From Corythucha ciliata (lineage: Eukaryota; Arthropoda; Insecta; Hemiptera; Tingidae), in the NCBI GenBank assembly GCA_038030265.1, contig CM075938.1, positions 14,299,009 to 14,363,008 on the forward strand: a stretch of DNA of 64,000 nucleotides, written 5' to 3'. The first letter of the stretch is position 1; the number at the start of each line of letters is the position of its first letter. Shown here piece after piece: positions 1 to 17,209 of this stretch. The notes beneath the pieces were generated by a model, which saw only the letters and a program-made list of their open reading frames with translations, was not told the origin of the DNA and did not search any database. Position numbers and translations under genes: made by a program.

Positions 1-760
1 CCTTGAATCAGAGATTTTTCTCGATAATTTCAGCCGTGAATCAGCCATTTATCTCAATTTCAGCCCAAAATTAGCGTTTTTTCAAATTTTGGTCTGGATT
101 GAGTGAGCACGAATATTATTAGCACTTTCCAAACTTTTATCGGCTTACTTGCCCCAAGAACAGCACATAAGTGCGCCTTCTCAATTTTAGCCGCCCAACG
201 AGGAGCCGCGAATTTTGTAGCTTATTATATTTGCACAAAAATCCGAGGGGCGCTAAAATCCAACGTTAAAAATGAAAATTTACCACTGCACAGGAGTTAC
301 GCTTAGCATAGTTGTTACAACTTTAACACGCTTCTGTTGAAACCCTGAAATTAGTATTCTGAAATGGCCAAACCCACGAAATAATGGTTTTCAAAGGGGA
401 GAAAATCCGTGAAATTGGGGGTTTTACAGAGCTAAAATCCGAATTACCTGGATTTGAAGAATTCAGCCCTACAAAATTGGATATCCGCGGAAAATTGGAA
501 AATCCGTGAAATTGGCTTTGAAGGCGGCAGATCTACAAATTGATAGTCTTGAAAGAGCCAAACATGCGAGTGCGAAATTGGCTTATTTGAGCCAAACACC
601 CGACATTTCCCATTGAAATAGCAAAATCCTTGAAATTTGTTTTGCTGAATACTAAATAGACTAAAAAAGCCAAAATCGCGACGTATGTTTATTGAATGAG
701 CTGATCCAAAAAATTGCTATTGGAAAGAGTCAAATCTAATAAATTCGGTTCTTGAAGGGT
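1..760. repeat. Degenerate phrase-like repeats, left edge
   Basis: The first 100 bases carry family-B phrases (variants of TTTCTCGAT..TTCAGCCGTGAATCAG). From about 350 to 750 the family-A phrase (AAATCCGTGAAATTGG with GAGCCAAAC) recurs every 35-45 bases with many substitutions. No open frame here resembles a known protein. If PDIA5 begins to the left of the window, this is part of its intron. Bases 760-1150 hold no repeat or gene that I recognise. Confidence 0.6.
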
Positions 761-1499
761 CTGTCGGTACGAAACTTGGATAAGTCGTGTCTTTTCACCG
801 AGTCTTGTCACCGAGGAACGTGTCTCAACAGAGACAATTGGGACATTCGCTTGCAGTCTACCTCCGCGGTTCAGAGACCGCCAATTTTCTACTTAAGGTT
901 AAATTGAGCGTGTCCCAGCCAAGTTTGTGAGTTGAAAATGGTCTTCCGCGTTCAGCTCCTTAGTTTCAACCGCTTATTCGGAGCACTTTTGACGGCTGCA
1001 GAGCCGAGCAGACGAGTAATTTCATTGGCACGACTAGCAAAATGTCCCGTCTCTAAAGTACAAAATGTTGTTCGGTTTAATCTGTTAATCGCAAAAAAAT
1101 GCCTGCAGTTACATGACTGAATCGCCTAGTTTTTGAATATTTACCATTTTATTGACAAATTGTCTGTTTTTGAGTATCTAGGGGTTGATTTAGTATTTAG
1201 TATCCTAAATAGGCTTGAGCCCCCTATTTGTGGGCAGTGATCGATGGGTTGGAGTCCCAAGTCCCACTATAGCTCAGGAAAAGGCGAGGAAATCGTGAAA
1301 TCCCCAAAATAATGTATGCAGCCCCAAAACTTGTAATTTCACGCCATAAGCCGCCGGTTCAGCCGCATGCCTGGGATCATTCAATAACGAAACTGTTAAT
1401 TTCGCCGCTCAAGAATCTGTTTGTTCTATACCCCTCTTCCCCGCTTCCAATAGGAGCACGAAACTAGCTATTTAGCAGTAATACTGTTAATCGTGGCAC

Positions 1500-3060
1500 G
1501 AATAATGAGTTAAACCATCTGAAAGGAGCAAAGGATCAGTTCATCTATTTTTAGAGCACGAATCGTCTGCAGTTTAGCGATTTCTAAGGCGCGAAGGCTC
1601 AATTTGGCCATTTTGGGAACACGAATGGCAAGTTTTGCCATTTTCCGGGTACCAATTAGCCATTTTTAGGGTGTGATTAGCCAGTCTTAAAAAGTCAATT
1701 TAGTAGCCATTTTGAAGGCGCGAATCGTCATTCTGTAGCCTCTGTAGGGCGCCAATGATCAGTTTCGCCATTTTAGAGCATAAATTGAACCGTACAAGTA
1801 TGCAATTTTTTGAGCTTGAATAGCCAGTTTAGATTTTTTTTTTAAAGGCATGAATCGTCAGTTTAGACACTTTCAAGGCGCGAAGGCTCAGTTTGGCAAT
1901 TTTTGACTAGCATACGGTCGATTTTGTCAGTTCCAGGACAGGAATTACCTGTTGAGATCTTTTCAAGGCACGAACTATTTATAGGCCGCATAGAGTCAGA
2001 TAAGCCAATTTTAGGGCTTGAATAGCCAGTTAGGCCATATTCACGGCGCAAACAGCCAGTGTGGTAATTTCTAGGGCATGAATAGTCATTCTGATACTTT
2101 CAGAGCACGATTTCGTCATTTTAGTCAATTGTAGGGTACGAACTCAGTTCAGTCAATGTCAAGGCGCGAATCTTCATTTTAGCATTTTTTAGGGCGCATA
2201 GGGTCAGTTTTCCCATTTATAGCGCACGAATAGTGCGATGCGTCAAGCCAAGGCGTGAATGCTCAGTTTGGCCATTGACGTAAGATAAAACAAAAGACAT
2301 TTCTGGTCAAATCACGCAATTTTACTTTAATAAACACCGACTTAATGAATCGGTGTTAATCATCAAGCCATTTTCAGGATCTGAGTGGTTATTCTGGCCA
2401 CTTTTAGGTCACCTTTTTATGCCAAATTTGGGCATTTTTGGGGTTAGTTTGGCCAATTTGAGGACGAGGATAGTTATTCAAGTCATTTCATAGGGTAAGA
2501 GTTGTCTGTTCATCCAATCCGCGTGTCAAGGGGAGTTGGGGGAATCGGATCAGTTGGCAAGATGGTGACGGCCAGTTCGGTGCGGGAATGATTGGTCATG
2601 ACCTATTCGGTTTTTTTATGCTGTAAATAGTCAGTTAATCTTCAGGTGGTATAGTTGTTGTCTCTCCACGTTAATTGTTTTAATTTCTTTTAGTTCTTCG
2701 TCTAATCGATTTTCGGCCAGTCTAGGCCATCATCAGGACCATTATTAAAATAAGCTTTCGTGTGTCTTCCACACTCGTTGACTTCCTTTACTATTTTAAA
2801 TTGTCAGTAAAGTCATTTTTAAGGCGCTTGGGGCGCATTCAGCCATTTTTGCTATTTTTAGGGCGTGAAAGGTCAGGGCTCGATTCGTTGGATCAGTCAA
2901 TTTTAAGGTACGAATTGCCAGTTTAGCCATCTTCATGTACGAGAAACGTTAGTTTTGCCATTTTGGCTCTCGAATGGTAAGTTCAGGCCTGATTTATTTT
3001 GGATGGGAATCGTCAGTTTAGGTATTTTTGGGCCGCGAATAGTCAGTTGAAACATTTTTA
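1500..3060. repeat. Family-C degenerate tandem repeat
   Basis: A phrase of roughly 30-40 bases, approximately GGCGCGAATCGTCAGTTTAG followed by CCATTTTTAG, is repeated dozens of times with heavy divergence from about 1500 to the edge of the first PDIA5 exon. The same phrase reappears at about 50770-51070, just right of the LTR element. An internal short hairpin (AACACCGAC..GTCGGTGTT-like, near 2330-2355) lies inside. I found no exon in it, although the missing PDIA5 5' exons would be expected somewhere to the left of 3124. Confidence 0.6.
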
Positions 3061-3123
3061 GTAGAGCGAAGCCAACTTTCTTCTGTTTGGAAACTAACGT
3101 TTTCTTTTTCGATCTTATCTTAG

Positions 3124-5111
3124 TGAAACGAAGAAAATGTGTAAAAAATGGAAAGTTGGACCAGAATCCTACTCGCTGAAGCACTACAAAGACGGTGAAT
3201 TCCACAAAGCGTACGATCGTAAGTTGACCGTCAGCAGTTTGGTCAATTTCATGCGAGACCCGACGGGTGATATTCCCTGGGATGAAGACGACAGTCTGGG
3301 TGATGTCATTCACATTCCAGATTTAGTGGTAAATTACTCGAGTGGATTGCCCCACCCCTACCACCACATCAAGCGAGTGTCCAAAAGCTAGCAAACTTGA
3401 AACTTTTTGCGCAGTCTCTCGCTAAGCTACTTCGTCGTGAAATTCGGCCCGTTATGGTCATGTTCTACGCACCGTGGTGTGGATTCTGTAAACAACTCAA
3501 GCCGGAGTATTCGGCGGCGGCGGCAGACTTGAAAAGTGAGGCGGTTCTTGCTGCGATTGACGTAAATCGTCCGGAGAATACCGCCGTGAGGAGTCAGTTT
3601 AACATCACTGGCTTTCCCACGTTACTCTACTTTCAGTAAGTTTGTTGAGCCCCTTTTACTTGAGTATGTTTCAGACAATTTCAGGCTTGGAACAGCTGAT
3701 AATATCTTTATAAATGGTTCCTTTGATCAAAAAACTTACTCGTGTAAAATGGGCTTTAAGGAAACCTAAAAATAACAATAAAAATTTAAAATTCCGCTTC
3801 TAGTCAAGGAACCCTTAAATATACGTATGAAGGAGACAATAAAAAGGACGACATTGTTAGTTTTATGAAGGATCCAATGACAGCTCGAGAAAAACCGAAG
3901 GAAGAAGAGTGGTCTGACACTGCAAATGATGTTGTCCACCTGACCTCCGATAATTTCGACTCGATCTTAGAGGTAAACCAAATCGTTACGCTTGGCCGAA
4001 ATGGGCCCTATTTTTATGGTAATACTTAAGCAGAAATCAGGTTCCGTCCTCGTCATGTTCTACGCACCATGGTGCGGCCACTGTAAAAAAATGAAACCCG
4101 AGTACGAAAAGGCTGCGACAGCTTTAAAGGAACAAAAGATACGCGGCGTACTCGCGGCTCTAGACGCCACCAAACATTCGGCCATTGCGAAAAAATACGG
4201 CGTCAAAGGTTATCCCACGTTGAAATATTTCAAAAACGGTCAATACCTGTGGGACATGTCGTCGCTTCGCGACTCGAACAAATTGATCAGCTTTATGAAG
4301 CACCCCAAAGAGCCACCGCCACCACCGCCTCCTGAACCAGAATGGGAGGCTCAGCCTTCTGAAGTTGTTCATTTGAACGCCGACAACTTCAAATCAACGC
4401 TTAGAAAGAAGAAACACTGTCTAGTTATGTTCTACGCCCCTTGTAAGTATTTCTCAAGAAATTGAAATGACCGGCATTTTTAAACTCACCAACCCTCCCC
4501 GAACCCCTCCTACAGGGTGTGGACATTGCAAGAAATCCAAACCTGAGTTCACCGCCGCCGCCGAAGAATTTAAAGACAATACGCGAGTAACTCTCGCCGC
4601 TCTGGACTGTACAAAATACGGATCGGTGTGTAAAGCCGTCGGAGTTGGAGGCTATCCAAGTTTCAAATACTTCAATTACTACGACAGGGCTAAACAGGAC
4701 TATAGCGGTGGACGAAAGGTGAGTAAAACGTCCGATTGCATTCGTCAAATACACTGTTAATTCCTTATTTCCCTGCCGCAGAAAAATGACTTCGTCGCCT
4801 TTATGAAAACAATGGAGAGCTCGTCATCAAAGCCCGTGGAGAGCTCGTCGTCAAAGCCCGTGGAGAGCTCGTCGTCAAAGCCCGTGGAGAGCTCGTCGTC
4901 AAAGCCCGTGGAGAGCTCGTCATCAAAGCCCGTGGAGAGCTCGTCATCAAAGCCCGTGGAGAGCTCTTCATCAAAGCCCGTGAAGAGCTCGTCGTCAAAG
5001 CCCGTGGAGAGCTCGTCGTCAAAGCCCGTGGAGAGCTCGTCATCAAAGCCCGTGGAGAGCTCGTCATCAAAGCCCGTGAAGAGCTCGTCAGCGAAGAAGG
5101 AAGAACTGTGA
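3124..5111 (+). CDS. PDIA5: Protein disulfide isomerase A5 (PDIR-like), 3' part, six exons
   Basis: This is an ER thiol-disulfide oxidoreductase that forms and rearranges disulfides in secretory proteins. Exons are 3124-3328, 3415-3635, 3804-3972, 4034-4442, 4516-4718 and 4782-5111; all junctions are GT-AG and in frame. The first visible exon begins mid-gene (ETKKMCKKWKV), so the signal peptide and N-terminal part are missing. There are three thioredoxin domains with active sites CGFC (3478-3489), CGHC (4073-4084) and CGHC (4518-4529). Human PDIA5 has, from general knowledge, CSMC, CGHC and CPHC, so here the first and third are more PDI-like. Proline-rich linkers (PPPPPPP near 4315) match the family. 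The protein ends in KKEEL, an ER-retrieval tail also found in PDIA5. Between the last domain and that tail lies an 11-unit ESSSSKPV repeat that I do not know from other PDIA5 proteins. Domain order and tail make the family call strong. Confidence 0.93.
4815..5078 (+). repeat. 24-bp coding minisatellite in PDIA5
   Basis: Eleven head-to-tail 24-base units (GAGAGCTCGTCGTCAAAGCC plus CGTG) encode ESSSSKPV, with one unit changed to KSSSSKPV. Units differ only at silent TCA/TCG/TCT positions and one G-to-A, so the array is young or is being homogenised. It lies inside the last exon and keeps frame. All six frames stay open through it, which explains the long spurious ORFs on both strands. Confidence 0.95.
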
Positions 5112-5658
5112 AAAAGGTGAGGGGGCAAATCGTGTGATCCTATGCATTTAAACAAAAACTGAAAAAAAACACCAACTTTTGCCCGACTTGTGATATTTTG
5201 ATTGTCGCGCAAACTCCCCCGCTAAGTATAGACAAATTGGGAACATGAGGGAGTGTAAAGTCATCGGCATGATGTCATATCGCTCCAGACAATCAAACTT
5301 TTTGGGGTCATCTTTTGGTGTAAAAGACTGCATAATTACAAGGGAGAATATTGAAATCGATATTTACTTAATTGGTAACGGAATAATACGTGCAATTTTG
5401 TATAGCTATTTGTCCATTTAAGTCGAAATTATTTAAAACGCTTAGCTTAATTCAATTAGTTTATAATGGGGGGGGGGTTGTTACTATTCGCCGGTTTTAA
5501 TTTTAGGAAAATGTGTGTTGGACACTCACAGCCGTTAATTTTCATTGTTAAATTATGTTAAGCCCTAAAATGTATTTTGCTTTGTTTTAGTTAGTACTTG
5601 AAGCGTCTGCTTGCTAGATTTCACTTGGTGCCTTAAAATTTTTTAATCGACTAATAAA
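5112..5658 (+). terminator. PDIA5 3' UTR and candidate polyadenylation signal
   Basis: The sequence after the TGA is AT-rich and has no other gene. An AATAAA hexamer sits at 5653-5658, about 540 bases after the stop. It includes a run of G at about 5467-5475. The UTR end is inferred only from the hexamer. Confidence 0.45.
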
Positions 5659-5879
5659 ATACGTTATTTTTTAGCAACGCTCACACGTCTTTACGATTTT
5701 AATTAATCTCGAGAATATTATTCACTGGTGTTGTTCGAATTTCGAGACCAAAGAATCATCCCAAAGCCCTGACTCATAGCCCGCCGAGAGTTTCTAAAAT
5801 ATCATTGAATTATCATTGGGTGGGGGGTACCCGTACCCAGCGGGCACCACACAGTTCAAGACCTTTCTTAGGGTGGGTT

Positions 5880-6250
5880 TTCTCTCTTTTTATTTAATAA
5901 TGGGTCTCAAAGGAGCTAAACCCGCGAAATTGCATTTTTCAAGGAGCTAAACCCGTGAAATTCGGTTCTGCGAGTGGCAAATCCGCAAAATGTGTACTTC
6001 GAAAGAGCCCAACCCCAGCGGAATTGCTTTTTATAAGGACCCTAACCCGGGGGAACATTTTTAATTAATTTTTCAAATGAGTTAACTTGGTGGGCTTTTT
6101 GAATGGGTTGACACTGCAAAATTGTCCTTTTGAGGGAGCAAAACCCTCAAAATTGGGTTCGGCGAGTTCCAAAACCATAAAATTTTGATGTTAAAAATTC
6201 AAACTTACGAAATTTGGGGCTTAAAGGGGAGAAATTCTCAGATTATAGCC
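5880..6250. repeat. Family-A degenerate array
   Basis: About ten copies of the phrase GAGCTAAACCCGCGAAATTG, with spacers of 15-20 bases, diverged at most positions. Bases 6250-6720 show nothing recognisable. Confidence 0.6.
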
Positions 6251-6776
6251 ATTGACGTAACCAATACTATAAAAAAAGAGGAATTCAGGATTCATGTATC
6301 GTTACTGCGGTAGCGAAGAATCACTCCAAAAAATCCGTCGTTAAGGCCCTGAGTTAGCTCAAGTGACGTGATAGGGACTCTCTGATGGTTTCAAGAGCCT
6401 TCGCGAGCAAAATAAGCGTCTTGAGACTTGAAAAGTACTTTTTACTGGTTTCTGTAACTGAATCTACCGAGACTTGTGGCAGAATGGTCAATTTCAGAGA
6501 AACTAAATGCTATTAATTCCCTTTCTGAGGCACTAAATTGTTGTAAATCCACGGCTATTCATCACAGGGCCAAATCTACGTGTAGTGAGTGGGGGGAGGG
6601 GTTCGCCTCAGGCGGCATTCTGCAATGGCGGCAATTAAACTCTGTTGTCTGTTCAATAATAAAAATTGAGTTGACCCAAAATTATTTTCTTATAGGTAAG
6701 TGATGAAAGCGAATTCAAACTAAGAAATTAGAACAAAGAAAAAGAAAAAGTTACCAGTTTGGTGATTAACTAACGC

Positions 6777-7171
6777 ATGCTCGTAGTTTTTTTTTTTAGG
6801 CTCGGACGGTCTCCCGACTCCGAAGGTGCCGAAAGCCTTTCGGCCCGTACACCCGAGCGCGCCTCGATGGTGTAATGGATACAATGCTCGCTTCACAACC
6901 CAGCGGGCCTGGGTTCGAATCCAGCCATTGCCCATTGCACTATAAGGCTGTGGCGAGCTGTGACACGGCACACTCGGCTTCGTGTGGGCGTTCCCCGCGG
7001 TGTGCGTTCAACAAACCGTGCACCGACCGAAACGCCCGCGTAGTACGGGTGTGAAGTGCACAGTTAGATCTAGGTATGGCGTAGGAGCCCAAGTGAGGCT
7101 TAGGCGCCTGCCGTGTTCAAAGCCCGGCGCCCCCGACAAAAAAAAAAAAAAAAAAAAAAATGCCCGTAGTT
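6777..7171 (+). mobile_element. tRNA-derived SINE with poly(A) tail and target duplication
   Basis: A tRNA-like head has an A box (TGGTGTAATGGAT, near 6869) and a B box (GGTTCGAATCC, near 6912), the internal RNA polymerase III promoter arrangement. It is followed by a roughly 200-base unrelated body and an uninterrupted A run at about 7139-7160. The element is flanked by 12-base direct repeats ATGCTCGTAGTT (6777-6788) and ATGCCCGTAGTT (7160-7171), differing at one base, which is what LINE-assisted insertion leaves. It has no coding capacity. A T run and about 70 bases precede the tRNA-like part, so the true 5' end may lie a little inside the left duplication. Confidence 0.82.
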
Positions 7172-7309
7172 AATTGGAGGTTTTCTGATGGAAGGGGGGG
7201 GGGGTTAATACTTATTTATGATTACTTGTTTATGATTATTGGCACTCAAAGAACGAATATATCGCTGGATTTGCTCAATCAAAAAGCCAATTTCCATGGG
7301 GGGGGGGGG

Positions 7310-7900
7310 ACATTGACTCCCTAAAAAAACAATTTCGCAAGATTTACTCCCTAAAAAGCCAAATTCGTGGGATTTGACTCATTGAAAAATGCAATTTCAC
7401 GGGTTTTTAGTCTTTCTGACAAGCCATTCCGCGGGTTGCTGCCTCTTTCAAAGTCCAAATTTCGCGGAGTTGTTGACCTAATGTCACGGAATTGACACCT
7501 TACGAACCCAATTTCGTGATTTTGGCTATTTCAAAAATTATTTTCGCTCTTATTAGTTCCTTGAAAAACACGATAGCGCGCGTTTGGACCATTCAGAAAA
7601 AAAATTTCGTGAATCTTAAATTCCAGAAAGCCAAATTTTGTGTGGTTCGCTACCTAAAAATGCTAATTTCGCGGATTTCACCCGTTTAAAAACTTAATTT
7701 GTAGGGTGTTGGCTCATTTTAAACTGTAATTTCGCGGGATTCACTCCATTTAAAAAAAATCAGTGTATTTGGTCAAGTAATTTGGCTAAATCATGCGGAT
7801 TATTGGCGCTGACAGAACTCAATTTTGTGGTTTTTACTAACTCAAAAAGCCCATTTCAGATTGGGCTCGATAAAAAAAACAATTTTGTGAGGTTGACGCA
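7310..7900. repeat. Family-A array, opposite orientation
   Basis: Variants of AATTTCGCGGGATTTGGCTC alternate with AAAAAGCCAA on the plus strand, which is the reverse complement of the array at 5880. Around fifteen units are visible. G runs occur just before it (7193-7203, 7300-7309). Bases 7900-8400 hold an 8-9 C run and no recognised gene. Confidence 0.6.
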
Positions 7901-8399
7901 CAAAGTACACGCTTGAAATAAAAATGTCCAGGAGTTGCCGAAGAGCGATTTCACGCGTCAGTCCCCCTTCGGAAACAAAATTTCGCAGGGTCGCCCGTGG
8001 GGATTGGCTCACCAAATTAATGATAAAAAAAAAAGCCCACAGTGGCGGCGGAAGTCAGCCGCCATTAGGGGAGAATCTGAGTAGTTCAGATTCCCCCCCC
8101 CCCTATAGAATACCAATTATGCCTACATGTGCGAAAATAAAATTCTTGAAGCAAAGATTCCAAATCCTTCACCAAATTTACCGCCTCTTCATGAAATTCT
8201 CTTGTTTCTAGGTTAGTTTTCCTGGGTAATTTGAGTCCTAAAGACTCAGTTTTACGAGATAAATGACATGTAATAAGCTAAATCGGCTATATCGGCCTTA
8301 AAATGGCGTATTCACACTATTCAGAGCAGAAACTTAGTGTGAAAGAGCAAGAGTATGCCGTGAAAAGTAGCGGACCGATGTAAGGGCGAGGGGGGCGGA

Positions 8400-10060
8400 C
8401 CGCCCCCGGTCTCCTATCAGAGAGTGCCCCCGAAAAGCTTAAATATAGAAAAATGATGATTTTTTATGCTCATGTTCATAGATTTAGGCATGTGAAAAGG
8501 AGTTTTGGTTTACGATTGGACAGTGACTTGGCTCCTTTCGACGATTTTCAGCCCATCCGATTTGGAGAGTAGAACGTTTACTGGTGATCAGCAAACAGCG
8601 TGGCTAAATAATCGATCGAGCCCACGAAAGTGCGAAAATTTGTGCCTTCTGGAAGCAAATTCGCGGCTAAAATAGAGAAAATACGCTGATTCCCAAGTTT
8701 CTTTAGGTCCTTATGGCCCAATCACAAGCTCTGTGCAATGCGTCTGTGGAGTCCGTGTATCCTATCAAAATGCTTCATTTTTCGAGGGAATAAATTTGTT
8801 TGGTTGCATAGACTCCACAGAACGTAAACATAGAGCTTGTGAACGGGCCTTTAAGCCGATAAAATTGAGAAGGAGCTCTAAATATGCCGATGTTGGGGCG
8901 TGTAGGCAGAAATATTCGTGGCTAAAACCGCAAAAAAAGCGCTCATTCCTGGTTTCTCGATGCAACTTTCAGGCCATAATTTAGGAAATATCGCTGATTC
9001 TCGGTGTATAGTAGCAATTTTACGGCTAAAATGTACCAAAAACCCGCTAATGTGTTGCTATATTTGAGAAACTTGCCTAATCCGTCGATGAAATTGTGTA
9101 AAAGCGCTAATTCGCGAATAACCTGTAGGAAAAACGATAGTTTGCGGGTAGAAATGGAAAAAATCACTTATTCACGGCTAAAATTGAGAAAACGCCAATG
9201 CGTTTCTTCTAAAGGATATTTCGAGGCTAAAACTAAGAAAAAGTGCTAATCCATAACTAAATTGAAATGAAATGGCCAATGTGGGGCTAAAATGTAAAAC
9301 AAACGCCTTAATCACGGCTAATATTGAAATAATCACTAATTAGCGCGGCTAAAATTAAGGAAAACTCTAAATTTCAGCACAAATTGAGAAAAAGGGCTAA
9401 TTAGCGGCTAAAAATTGAGCAAAACGCTCAAAGCAAAAATTTTCGCGAGGGTTTTAGCCACTCAAAGCCAAATTTTTTGGATTTGGATCCCAGAAAACCA
9501 AATTTCTCGGCTTTTAATCACCCAATAGGACCAACTAGGAGGGCGAAACAGTTGATTCCGCAGAGTCACATTCCTCTTCCTTATGGTCTTGACTGGAATT
9601 GTTTTGGTTAGATGGCTAGAATTGATAGTTTCCACCCCTTTAAGCCCAAATTTCAAAGATTTGGCCCTTTGAAAAATAAATTTTGAAAGGTTGATTCCCT
9701 CAGAATCCAAATTTGCGGGGTTGACTCATTAAAAAGTCATATTTCACGGGTTTCAAGTTAGCAATTTCACATGTTTGTGGCCTTCATAGAAGTAATTTCG
9801 AGGATTTGGCACTAAGGGGACCCAACTTGGCTGTTTTGGCAAATTCGATAACCAATTCTACGTTTGGCTCCTTAAAAACAAGCAACTCCGGTGGTTATAT
9901 TATTGGCTCTTTCAAAGCCCAAAGTTTGCAGATCTGGCTGGTGAACCCGAATCATGTTGTGGAAGGTGCGAACGATAATTTTTAGGAGGTGAATTCAACA
10001 CGAAGCCACTTTTTTTCTCGATTCCTCAAACATCGGATTGGGGGAGCGCTCCTCCCCCGT
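8400..10060 (+). repeat. Composite repeat, copy 1 (leader, B array, A array, trailer)
   Basis: It begins with a leader GCCCCCGAAAAGCTTAAATA (about 8427) followed by GAAAAATGATG. Then comes a B array (GCTAAAATTGAGAAAAACGC phrases, about 8580-9430). An A array follows (about 9440-9930), containing a unique anchor CAGTTGATTCC..GAGTCAC..CCTTATGGTCTTG near 9548. A trailer ends it: GTGGAAGGTGCGAA, then TTTTTTCTCGATTCCTCAAA and GGGAGCGCTCCTCCCCC (9960-10060). The same parts recur at 14280-16520. No transposase is visible; the mechanism of spread is unknown. Confidence 0.6.
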
Positions 10061-11821
10061 TTCTGCTGGTGTCCTAGAGAAACAGGGCAGCCAGAAGGCT
10101 GTTGAGACGTGCACCCCTCCCTCAAACTTTTATACCCACATTTGGGGGAGGGGCGGCTAAAATTGACTGTAGCATCTTGAAAATCGTCATTTTTGACGTG
10201 GGAAAATCAGTTTTTCGGGCGAAGATTTTGTTTTTTTAGGCAAAATGTTCAGTTTTAATGTTAAAATTAGCCAGTTGGAAGGGGTAAATTTACAGTTTCT
10301 GAGTATAGCTTACGGGGATTGCCTTGTCCCTGGCTACGCCCTTGTAAGCACTACTGTAGAAAGCACTTCATTCACATTGTAAAGCCCCGTTAACAAACTT
10401 TATGGCATCACCACGTTCCTAGAATTAAAAAAAAAAAAAAAATACATTCTAGAACTTAAGTGACTTCTGTGGCCGGTGGTGATCATCCGGTTTGGAAGGA
10501 CTGTTAAGGAAAGGAGGGGATATTCGCACATTGAAAGATAAGTATTCAACTCGCAAATATCGGGTCAGGAAACGGTCAATTTTTGCCACTTGTTTCAGAT
10601 TTTTGACCTCCCACCACCACCCCAGGACAGCCTCATGAATCTGGGCATCTTCCCCCGTCCCTCCCCCCCATAAAAAACTCGGTTTAATTGCAAAATATGT
10701 TTTTTTTTTTAATTAATTGAAAGCTAAATTTTCAGCTATCAGTTATTTTTCTTTATAGCTCAAAGGGCGTCGTTCCATTGTTCGTTTTCCTTAGTTTTTT
10801 GTTTGTTTTTACACTTGACTCACCCGTCATCTTTCCTCTCCAGTACAAGACAAACAAGAGTACAAAAAAACAACAAAAAACACGATTATTTTACTCAACC
10901 TACTTAAATAGATTCATCAAATAGAAAATAGTCGTCTATCTAAAAAATAAATGGCATAGGTCCCTTTCTGACTACAAAAAAAGAAAAAGTTCGACGTTTT
11001 TGAGCCTCCCTTTTATGTTTGAAACTAGGCCTTTAACAAAATTTTTTTTTAAGGAAATACTTCACCATATTAATAGAATTTAACTTAAAATGTATAAAAG
11101 AACAATATTCAACATTTTTATGACAGCTAAAAGAATGGCGAACGTTAAATTTTCAGAATGGGAGGGGGGGGGATACATTTTTCGAGGTTCGACTAGAGAG
11201 TTTTTGTGCTGCCACCAAAATGAATTTAATTGACTTTCTTTCTCACTAAAACTAGCCTTTTTCACGTTTTCTAATAGACATCTTTTTCTTTGGTAAATCT
11301 ATTCATTATAAGGCGAAAAAAAATTAAAATTACCACCCCCGCCCCTGCAGAATCAATTTTTTTGGCACTAAAAATCTAATTAAGAAGTAGAACTTATGGA
11401 AAAAGCAACTAAATATTGGTAAATTCGCTGGAAGGTTAAGATTGTAAAATATGATTTATTGCACTTGATAATCTCCCCGAAGCTTACAGGCAATTAGGCG
11501 CATGTGCATTTTTTTAGTGGTTTTTTGGCAACTCTCAAAAATGTGGGAGGCATACAAATTGTGGAAAGATCACAGAAAATAAGATTTTTTTTCTTAAAAA
11601 TGAAGTGAAAAAACAATCTCACCATTATTGTCAATAAACTAAAATATCACACCTCCAATAGGCGTCCACCATACAAAAAAAGGTCTGGGAGTGCGGGTGG
11701 CCCCGACGAGTAAAATGCAGTAGAACTGGGGAGTTTGAAACTCCGCCGGATATCGTGAAATAAATAAATAAAAACCTGAAAAACGCCTTTTTCGGGAGTT
11801 TTTTTTTCTTCTTCTTCTTCT
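10061..11821. other. Intergenic, no gene seen; probable CCNY 3' UTR at right end
   Basis: AT-rich, low-complexity DNA with long T, A and C runs. A decayed phrase TGGCTACGCCCTTG near 10333 resembles the hAT-like terminus at 19571-19585. For CCNY (minus strand) a polyadenylation hexamer reads as TTTATT on the plus strand at 11455-11460, about 360 bases past the stop. No other coding signal is visible. Confidence 0.4.

Positions 11822-17209
<5,388 letters not shown>

Noticed and set aside
4757..5212. Long minus-strand frames rich in DELSTGFD or SSPRALMT
   Set aside because: They are shadows of the 24-bp PDIA5 minisatellite, which has no stop in any frame.
6862..6935. A genuine tRNA gene
   Set aside because: A and B boxes are present, but a proper acceptor stem is not, and the body, poly(A) tail and target duplications mark a SINE.
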